Positions 58,404 through 64,000 of a stretch of 64,000 nucleotides of DNA are shown piece by piece. Each line of letters opens with the position of its first letter. Positions within the stretch are counted from its first letter, which is position 1. Origin of the DNA: an uncultured Lachnospiraceae bacterium (GTDB lineage: Bacteria > Bacillota > Clostridia > Lachnospirales > Lachnospiraceae); contig CACZJZ010000003.1 of the NCBI GenBank assembly GCA_902781655.1, positions 1 to 64,000 on the forward strand, in the 5' to 3' direction. The notes below the pieces were generated by a model that saw only the letters and a program-made list of their open reading frames with translations, was not told the DNA's origin and searched no databases. Position numbers and translations under genes: made by a program.

Positions 58404-59639
58404 ATGGAATATCAGTCATTCCTGATCAAATATGCCGAGATCGGCGTCAAGGGGAAAAACCGGTATCTGTTTGAGGATGCCCTTGTGCAGCAGATGCGGA
58501 TCGCGCTGAAGAAATGCAGCGGAGCCTTCACCGTGCACCGCACCTCCGGCCGGATTTTCGTGGAAGCAAAGGGCGCATGCGACACAGAGGAAGTGGTGAA
58601 TGCGCTCCAGCACGTGTTCGGCATCGTCGGCGTCTGCCCGATGGCGGAGCGGCCGATTGAACCCTATCCGGAGCTGGAGAAGGATGTCGTCGCGTTCTTC
58701 GGGGAGGAATACCCTGACCGGCACCGCACCTTCAAGGTGCACTGCAGGCGGCAGGACAAGACATATCCGATGAATTCACAGGAGATCGACGAGGCGCTCG
58801 GCGGCGCCCTGCTCGATGCCTATCCGGAGCTGAAGGTGGATGTACACCATCCGGATGTCATGGTGACGGTGGAGATCCGCGAGAAAATATATATCTATAC
58901 GCATATTTTGCCCGGGCCGGGCGGACTGCCGGTGGGCAGCGCCGGCAAGGCCATGCTGCTTCTCTCGGGCGGCATCGACAGCCCGGTCGCAGGCTGGATG
59001 ATGGCGAAGCGCGGCCTGAAACTGGATGCGGTCTATTTCAACGCGCCGCCGTACACCAGCGAGCGCGCCCTGCAGAAAGTGGAGGATCTCGCGGCAGAAG
59101 TGGCGGCCTACACAGGACCGATCTGGCTGCACAATATCAATTTTACAGAAATACAGCTGGCGATCTATGACAAGTGCCCGCATGACGAACTGACCATCAT
59201 CATGCGCCGGTTTATGATGCGGATTGCGGAGAAGATCGCGCGCGGCACGGCCTGCGGGGCCCTGATTACAGGGGAGAGCCTCGGGCAGGTAGCGTCTCAG
59301 ACGATGCGCTCCCTGGAATGCACCAACGCGGTCTGTACGCTGCCTGTGTTCCGGCCGCTGATCGGATTTGACAAGGAGGATATTGTCACGGTCTCCAAGA
59401 AAATCGGGACCTACGACACCTCGATTCTGCCATACGAGGACTGCTGCACGATTTTTGTCGCAAAGCACCCGGTGACCAAACCGATTCTGGACGTGATCGA
59501 ACGGCATGAGCACCATCTAGACGACATCATCGGAGAAATGGTGGATAAAGCGCTGGAGACGGATGAGATCATCATCGTGGATGCGGAGGGAAAGAGAGTG
59601 CTGAAGCATCGCGAGGACCCGCTGACCGGGGGAATGTGA
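58404..59639 (+). CDS. thiI: tRNA 4-thiouridine synthetase ThiI
   Basis: A 411-residue protein: N-terminal ferredoxin-like part and THUMP domain to about residue 165, then the PP-loop ATPase with LLLSGGIDSPVAGWMMAKRG. Also typical: ALITGESLGQVASQTMRSL and LPYEDCCTIFVAKHPVTKP. It lacks the C-terminal rhodanese domain of the E. coli protein, so it needs a dedicated desulfurase; the adjacent upstream gene fits. It thiolates U8 of tRNA and may serve thiamine synthesis. RBS GGAGGACAGAGGAG lies upstream. Confidence 0.96.
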   Translation: MEYQSFLIKYAEIGVKGKNRYLFEDALVQQMRIALKKCSGAFTVHRTSGRIFVEAKGACDTEEVVNALQHVFGIVGVCPMAERPIEPYPELEKDVVAFFGEEYPDRHRTFKVHCRRQDKTYPMNSQEIDEALGGALLDAYPELKVDVHHPDVMVTVEIREKIYIYTHILPGPGGLPVGSAGKAMLLLSGGIDSPVAGWMMAKRGLKLDAVYFNAPPYTSERALQKVEDLAAEVAAYTGPIWLHNINFTEIQLAIYDKCPHDELTIIMRRFMMRIAEKIARGTACGALITGESLGQVASQTMRSLECTNAVCTLPVFRPLIGFDKEDIVTVSKKIGTYDTSILPYEDCCTIFVAKHPVTKPILDVIERHEHHLDDIIGEMVDKALETDEIIIVDAEGKRVLKHREDPLTGGM

Positions 59640-59722
59640 AGCGGAAGCGCTGAAATGGAGATAAAGGAGCTGCTGCGATCGGAAAGAACGCGCAGCAGCC
59701 TGACTCTGCCATAAAAGGAAAC

Positions 59723-59760
59723 GAAAAAGGAGTTCTCTGATCCCGCAGAGAACTCCGCCC
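59723..59760 (-). terminator. Terminator of the HPr-like gene
   Basis: GGAGTTCTCTG pairs with CAGAGAACTCC (11 bp, 6-base loop). Read on the minus strand it is followed by five T, so it ends the HPr-like transcript. It lies between the convergent thiI and HPr-like genes. Confidence 0.8.
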
Positions 59761-59795
59761 TTCTTTGAAACCAATCGTTCTGATCAGCCCCGGGG

Positions 59796-60026
59796 TTAAA
59801 CCATGTAAGGCTTCAGAACAGCAAGCACTTCATCAATGTTGTCTTCCGCATGGATGTTCAGATCAATCGGCTTGGACAGATCCAGCGAGAAGATTCCCAT
59901 GATGGACTTGGCATCGATAACGTATCTTCCGGATACCAGATCGAAATCATAATCGAATTTCGTGATATCATTGACGAAAGACTTGACCTTATCGATGGAA
60001 TTCAGAGAAATCTTTACGGTTTTCAT
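59796..60026 (-). CDS. HPr-like protein lacking the catalytic His but keeping the regulatory Ser
   Basis: A 76-residue protein with the HPr fold pattern. The region AKSIMGIFSLDL matches the regulatory Ser46 site of HPr (here Ser41), while the N-terminal loop that should carry the phosphorylated His (GxHxRPA) is reduced to LNSIDKVKSF, without any His. Thus it cannot carry phosphate from Enzyme I in the usual way but could still be phosphorylated on Ser and act as a regulatory partner, as Crh does in B. subtilis. It is monocistronic with a strong promoter (TTGACT/TAGTAT) and AGGAGGT ribosome site. The function is inferred. Confidence 0.85.
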   Translation of the reverse strand: MKTVKISLNSIDKVKSFVNDITKFDYDFDLVSGRYVIDAKSIMGIFSLDLSKPIDLNIHAEDNIDEVLAVLKPYMV

Positions 60027-60068
60027 TGGACTGCTACCTCCTTCTGTAGAATAATACCTTCGCCTACT

Positions 60069-60097
60069 ATACTAGGTTAGCGTATTTTTAAAGTCAA
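60069..60097 (-). promoter_or_regulatory. Promoter of the HPr-like gene
   Basis: On the minus strand, TTGACT (60097-60092) and TAGTAT (60074-60069) are 17 bases apart, about 40 bases before the start codon. It is among the strongest promoters in the window, suggesting high expression. Confidence 0.8.
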
Positions 60098-60131
60098 TGC
60101 TCAAACACGACAAAAAAACGGGTGGAAAAGC

Positions 60132-61715
60132 GTGAAAACAATAGCATTTCATAATCTCGGCTGCAAGGTAAATGCGTACGAAACAGACGTCATGATGCAA
60201 AATTTACAGAAAAAAGGCTGGCAGGTTGTGCCTTTTGATCAGCCGGCGGATGTCTATGTCGTCAATACCTGTACGGTCACGAATATTGCGGACCGGAAGA
60301 GCCGGCAGATGCTGCACCGCGCAAAAAAGACCAACCCGGACGCCGTGGTGGTCGCGGTCGGCTGCTATGTGGAGACCGACCCGGAGGGCGTGGAGAAGGA
60401 TCCCGCGGTTGATCTGGCCATCGGAACGAACCGCAAGGGCCAGATCGCGGAGATCATCGGGGAATATCTGCGGAAGCGGGCGGGGGAGGATGCCACCGCA
60501 GCACAGGATGCTTCCGCCCCGGCTGACGATTTCCTGCCAGAGAAAGCGGAAGGCGGCGCGGACGGCTGTATTCATGGCGGAAAGAAGAAACCGGATAAAA
60601 CGCTGGGCGGACTCACCATGGACGACATCCGGCACCATCCTGCCTATGAATCCATGATGCTCCAGACACCCGGCCGGACCCGCGCGGATGTCAAAATTCA
60701 GGACGGGTGCAATCAGTTCTGCTCCTATTGTATCATTCCCTATGCCAGAGGCCGGGTGCGGAGCCGCCGCCCGGAGGAAGTGGTGGAGGAGGTAAAGGGT
60801 CTCGCTGCGCAGGGCGTCCGGGAAGTTGTGATCACAGGCATTCACATCGGGAGTTACGGCCTGGACTGGGAGGATATTTCGTACAATCAGGCAGGCGCCG
60901 GGAACGCGGCGCTGCTGTCGCTCCTCCGGGCTGTCGCGGATGTGGAGGGCATCGAGAGGATTCGGCTCGGCTCGCTGGAGCCGCGCGTGATGAGCGAAGC
61001 GTTTGTCGCAGCCATCGCGGAGGAGCCGAAAATCTGTCCACATTTTCACCTCTCCCTGCAGAGCGGCTGTGACAGTGTACTGGCGCGGATGAACCGCCAT
61101 TACACGGCGGCGGAGTTCCTTGCGGCGGTGGACCGGCTTCGCCGTTATTACGACCGGCCGGCCCTCACGACAGACGTGATTGTGGGATTTCCCGGGGAGA
61201 CGGATGAGGAGTTCGAGGAGAGCCGCCGTTTTCTTGAAACCGTGAATTTTTATGAAATTCACGTATTTCCGTATTCGAGACGGCATGGAACAGTGGCGGA
61301 TCAGATGCCCGGGCAGATCACAGAAGCAGTGAAAGCACAAAGAAGCCGCATATTGCAGGAGATGACGATCCGGCAGGCCGCGGCATATCGGAGGAGCTTT
61401 CTCGGCGGGGATGAGGTGATTTTTCCGGAAGAGCACATCACAGAGCGGGAGATTCTGCGGAGAACGCAGATGGCCTACGGAAAGAAGAGAGACGACCGGA
61501 ACGGTGAGAGCGTGCGGAACAGCGTTTCCGGGCCGGATCCGGAGAGCAACGCAGCCTTGACGGAGTACCTCACCGGCCATACCGCGCGGTATCTGCCGGT
61601 GCTGGTGCCCGCCGCATCTCTGCGGGGGGACTGCGCGGCAGGCAGATCGTTGAAGGTGCGTCTTGTGGAGGTCAGGGAGGGTACGCCCTGGTGCATAGGG
61701 CGGGCGATCAGCTGA
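60132..61715 (+). CDS. mtaB: tRNA (N6-threonylcarbamoyladenosine37-C2)-methylthiotransferase MtaB
   Basis: A 527-residue radical-SAM methylthiotransferase. N-terminal cluster Cys in HNLGCKVNAYET, VNTCTVTN and VGCYVET; radical-SAM CxxxCxxC in CNQFCSYCIIPYARGRVRSR; then the SAM-binding and TRAM regions. It turns t6A37 into ms2t6A37 in tRNAs. The family is usually about 430 residues; the extra length is an Ala/Asp/Glu/Lys-rich insert at about residues 115-160, and a second insert near the C-terminus (KKRDDRNGESVRNSVSG). Start GTG at 60132. Divergent from the HPr-like gene. Confidence 0.93.
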   Translation: MKTIAFHNLGCKVNAYETDVMMQNLQKKGWQVVPFDQPADVYVVNTCTVTNIADRKSRQMLHRAKKTNPDAVVVAVGCYVETDPEGVEKDPAVDLAIGTNRKGQIAEIIGEYLRKRAGEDATAAQDASAPADDFLPEKAEGGADGCIHGGKKKPDKTLGGLTMDDIRHHPAYESMMLQTPGRTRADVKIQDGCNQFCSYCIIPYARGRVRSRRPEEVVEEVKGLAAQGVREVVITGIHIGSYGLDWEDISYNQAGAGNAALLSLLRAVADVEGIERIRLGSLEPRVMSEAFVAAIAEEPKICPHFHLSLQSGCDSVLARMNRHYTAAEFLAAVDRLRRYYDRPALTTDVIVGFPGETDEEFEESRRFLETVNFYEIHVFPYSRRHGTVADQMPGQITEAVKAQRSRILQEMTIRQAAAYRRSFLGGDEVIFPEEHITEREILRRTQMAYGKKRDDRNGESVRNSVSGPDPESNAALTEYLTGHTARYLPVLVPAASLRGDCAAGRSLKVRLVEVREGTPWCIGRAIS

Positions 61716-61902
61716 ACACCGGGATCCGGGACGAAGCTTTCCGCGAGCTTTCCGCGTCCGCGCTGTTTTTCTGGCAATACTTCACAAGAAAACAGAAATA
61801 AGATAAACTAACATTAACTATGGCCTGCAGTCCACGGCACAGAGTGGGGGAATGCCGCAGGGAAGAGGTTCGAAACTGGCGCTGCAGACCGGGAGGTTTA
61901 CC

Positions 61903-62190
61903 ATGGCAGAATATCGTGATAACAGAAATGACGATGATTTTGGAAACACCCAGTATTTCAAGGTGGAGAAGGAAGAGGAGTCGGCAGCCAAGAAGGTGCT
62001 GTCCGTCGTATATGAGGCCCTGATGACCAAGGGGTATGACCCGGTGAATCAGATCGTCGGGTATATCATGTCGGGGGATCCCACATATATCACCAACTAT
62101 ATGGGGGCAAGAAGCCTCATCATGAAGGTGGAACGCGACGAGCTGGTGGAAGAGATATTGAAGAGTTATATTAAAAATAATCGCTGGTAA
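61903..62190 (+). CDS. IreB family regulatory phosphoprotein (UPF0297/DUF965)
   Basis: A 95-residue protein with the full DUF965 pattern: TQYFKVEKEEESAAKKVLSV, EKGYDPVNQIVGYIMSGDPTYI-type core (here MTKGYDPVNQIVGY), and KSYIKNNRW-type ending. In Enterococcus IreB is a substrate of the Ser/Thr kinase IreK affecting cephalosporin tolerance. Start ATG 61903 follows GGGAGG; the longer frames are rejected. The set ireB-ruvX-DUF1292 is the standard Firmicutes cluster. Confidence 0.95.
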   Translation: MAEYRDNRNDDDFGNTQYFKVEKEEESAAKKVLSVVYEALMTKGYDPVNQIVGYIMSGDPTYITNYMGARSLIMKVERDELVEEILKSYIKNNRW

Positions 62191-62192
62191 CG

Positions 62193-62262
62193 GTTGATAA
62201 TAGATGACCGCAGGGGATGCGGTCATCTATTATCAACGCCAGTTTCCTTCGGAGACTGGCGG
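62193..62262. other. Two consecutive hairpins between ireB and ruvX
   Basis: GTTGATAATAGATGACCGCA (62193-62212) is perfectly complementary to 62218-62237 (20-bp stem, loop GGGGA). Next CGCCAGTTTCC and GGAGACTGGCG form a second stem with one G-U pair near 62237-62262. No poly-T follows, so it is not a simple terminator; RNA processing or a regulated attenuator are possible. Confidence 0.6.
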
Positions 62263-62295
62263 GGTATCATTACCTTTTTGCTGTCGGAGCTGGCT

Positions 62296-62739
62296 ATGAA
62301 GATTATGGGACTCGATTACGGCGCGAAGACGGTCGGGGTGGCGCTCAGCGACGAGCTGTTCATGACGGCGCAGCCGAAGGAAACCATATATCGTGACAGG
62401 GAGAGCAAGATTCGCAGGACGCTTTCGCGTATTGAGGAACTGATCGCGGAGAACGATGTGCGTCTGATCGTGCTGGGACTTCCGCTGAATATGAATGATT
62501 CGGAGGGAGAGCGCGCCGCGGCGGTCCGGGAATTCATGGACAGGCTGGAGCGCCGGACCGGGCTTCCGGTCGTGCTGCAGGATGAGCGGCTGACGACGGT
62601 GGAGTCGGATGAGATCATGAAGAAGCTGGGACTGGTGCCTGGCGATAAAAAATATGTCGATCAGATCGCGGCGAATATTATTTTGCAGGAATATATGGAA
62701 AACCATGCAGATGTGATCGCAAAGCTGAAGAACCGCTGA
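62296..62739 (+). CDS. ruvX: Holliday junction resolvase RuvX (YqgF family)
   Basis: A 147-residue RNase H-like nuclease. MKIMGLDYGAKTVGVALSD with catalytic Asp, VLGLPLNMNDSEGERA, VVLQDERLTTVESDEIM with Glu, and KKYVDQIAANIILQEYM near the end are the family motifs. It is thought to act in Holliday-junction or pre-16S rRNA processing. Start 62296 follows CGGAGCTGGCT; the longer frame spans the hairpins and is rejected. Confidence 0.95.
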   Translation: MKIMGLDYGAKTVGVALSDELFMTAQPKETIYRDRESKIRRTLSRIEELIAENDVRLIVLGLPLNMNDSEGERAAAVREFMDRLERRTGLPVVLQDERLTTVESDEIMKKLGLVPGDKKYVDQIAANIILQEYMENHADVIAKLKNR

Positions 62740-62781
62740 CTGACGGAACGGGCTGTGCAGGACAGCCGGAGGATAATACGG

Positions 62782-63045
62782 ATGGATAAAATTTACTTCA
62801 CTCCGGCGGAAGCAGGGGAGCCGGCAGAGTTTTATGTGCTGGATCAGGCGGTTCTGCGCGGAGAGACATATATTCTTGTGACGGATTCTGAGGAAGGCGA
62901 CGGAGAGGCGCTGATTTTGAAGGATACTGCGCAGCCGGATGCCGAGGATAGTGTGTACGAGATCGTCGAGGATGAAGTGGAGCTAAAGGCGGTGGCGGAG
63001 TTGTTCCGCGACGCGCTGGAAGATATGGGTATTTCTCTGGAATGA
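62782..63045 (+). CDS. DUF1292 domain-containing protein
   Basis: An 87-residue acidic protein with the YrzB/DUF1292 pattern: IYFTPAEAGEPAEFYVLDQA, YILVTDSEEGDGEALILKDT, and YEIVEDEVELKAVAELFRD. The function is unknown, but it is almost always found with IreB and RuvX in Firmicutes, as it is here. Start 62782 follows CGGAGG with an eight-base gap. Confidence 0.92.
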   Translation: MDKIYFTPAEAGEPAEFYVLDQAVLRGETYILVTDSEEGDGEALILKDTAQPDAEDSVYEIVEDEVELKAVAELFRDALEDMGISLE

Positions 63046-63246
63046 GATTTCCAGAACATCGCGATGTCCGGGATCCGCAGTGGTTCAGGACAGACCGGGA
63101 AACAGGATAGTACGTTGACAGAGCCGGAGCAGGCAGAATGGGAGGTGCCGCTTTCCGGGGCAGGGGAGCGTTGCGCTCCGCGTGTCCGGGATAGAGGCAG
63201 CCTTATTCCTGTCTGCCCACGGGTTCCATGCAGACAAGGAGATTAT

Positions 63247-64000
63247 GTGAGCAGAGCAGAACAGAAGGAGACAATGGATAACAAAGAACAGAAGGAAGCA
63301 AGAAACAGACAGGAACAGAATGAATCTGTGGCCAGGAGAGGAAGAAAGGAATCCGGACATGGCAGCAGAACAGGTTCAAAAGCACAGAATCAAAGCCGGG
63401 GCGACAAGTCATCCAGACCGTCCGGAGATGCCCGGGCGCTGAAGGAGAGCCGGGTGCAGAAGGCGGTGCGTCAGCTCCGGGAACGGCGGGAACAGCCGGA
63501 AAAGAGCAGCGGGAAGGAGACACCGGGCGGAAAGCTGCGGATCATTCCGCTCGGCGGGCTGGAAGAGATCGGCATGAACATCACCGCGTTCGAATATGAG
63601 GACAGTATCGTGGTGGTGGATTGCGGCATGGCCTTCCCTTCCGAGGATATGTACGGCGTAGACTGCGTGATCCCGGACACCACCTATTTGCAGAACAATC
63701 TCGACAAGGTCAGGGGATTTGTGATCACCCATGGGCACGAGGATCATATTGGCGCGCTGCCGTATGTACTGCGGGATGTCAATGTCCCGATCTATGCAAC
63801 CCGCCTCACGATGGGCATCATCGAGGGCAAGCTGACCGAGCACGGGATGATGAATACCACGGAGAGACATGTGGTAAAATTCGGGCAGACCGTCACACTG
63901 GGCGCATTCCGGGTTGAGTTCATCAAGACCAATCACAGTATTGTGGATGCCGCGGCGCTGGCGATCACATCTCCGGTGGGCACGGTGATTCATACCGGTG
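63247..64000 (+). CDS. Ribonuclease J, N-terminal part (window ends inside)
   Basis: A metallo-beta-lactamase/beta-CASP ribonuclease. An unusually long charged N-terminus (about 95 residues, rich in Lys, Arg, Gln, Glu) precedes the catalytic part: KLRIIPLGGLEEIGMNITAF, VVVDCGMAFPSEDMYGVD and ITHGHEDHIGALPYVL with the zinc ligands. The gene continues past 64000. GTG 63247 (AAGGAG five bases upstream) is my start; ATG 63274 in the same frame is the alternative. Between DUF1292 and this gene, 63046-63246, TTGACA near 63112 may be a promoter element, with no clear -10. Confidence 0.88.
   Translation, partial: MSRAEQKETMDNKEQKEARNRQEQNESVARRGRKESGHGSRTGSKAQNQSRGDKSSRPSGDARALKESRVQKAVRQLRERREQPEKSSGKETPGGKLRIIPLGGLEEIGMNITAFEYEDSIVVVDCGMAFPSEDMYGVDCVIPDTTYLQNNLDKVRGFVITHGHEDHIGALPYVLRDVNVPIYATRLTMGIIEGKLTEHGMMNTTERHVVKFGQTVTLGAFRVEFIKTNHSIVDAAALAITSPVGTVIHTG

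Overview
The window reads as a chromosomal segment of a moderately high-GC gut-type Firmicute, most likely a Lachnospiraceae-like Clostridia. Pointers are a T-box leader, a perfect CIRCE operator, the hrcA-grpE-dnaK-dnaJ-prmA-rsmE order, the ireB-ruvX-DUF1292 trio next to RNase J, a DUF6465-type Lys/Ala-rich protein, and many genes for plant oligosaccharides. I see no tRNA, rRNA, CRISPR array, prophage or transposase.

Layout. Positions 1-12,680 form an accessory glycan region: an AraC regulator divergent from a CUT1-type sugar ABC transporter without its own ATPase, then two GH120 (beta-xylosidase family) paralogues separated by a MATE exporter, an arginase-fold protein and a Nudix hydrolase. 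A small palindromic repeat follows both GH120 genes. From 12,686 to 21,033 most genes are on the minus strand: purine nucleoside phosphorylase, MtnA-type isomerase, YqeY, a PHP phosphoesterase and a heterodimeric ABC exporter, with a plus-strand serine acetyltransferase between. A Cof-type phosphatase precedes a complete T-box leader (22,275-22,605) upstream of a BASS-family transporter; its specifier reads AUC (isoleucine). A GH127 beta-L-arabinofuranosidase follows on the minus strand.

Positions 25,900-35,000 hold two D-2-hydroxyacid dehydrogenases, a lipid kinase, a 1-phosphofructokinase-type kinase, a PH-domain protein, a membrane-anchored solute-binding-like protein, and a coupled M20 dipeptidase/dipeptide epimerase pair. 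FtsH comes next. An anaerobic glycerol operon (DeoR regulator, GlpA-like, GlpB-like, DUF1667, GlpK) and a beta-mannan phosphorolysis operon (cellobiose 2-epimerase, GH130, ManA with a TTG start) follow.

Positions 46,986 to the end are mostly housekeeping: aminotransferase, UppP, the heat-shock operon, cysteine desulfurase and ThiI, an HPr-like protein that keeps the regulatory Ser but lacks the catalytic His, MtaB, IreB, RuvX, DUF1292, and the start of RNase J.

The genes join import of oligosaccharides (xylan, arabinan, mannan parts) with phosphorolytic or isomerase entry into glycolysis. The least ordinary items are the isoleucine T-box on a BASS transporter, the His-less HPr, the 3'-end repeat shared by the GH120 paralogues, and low-complexity insertions in several core enzymes.
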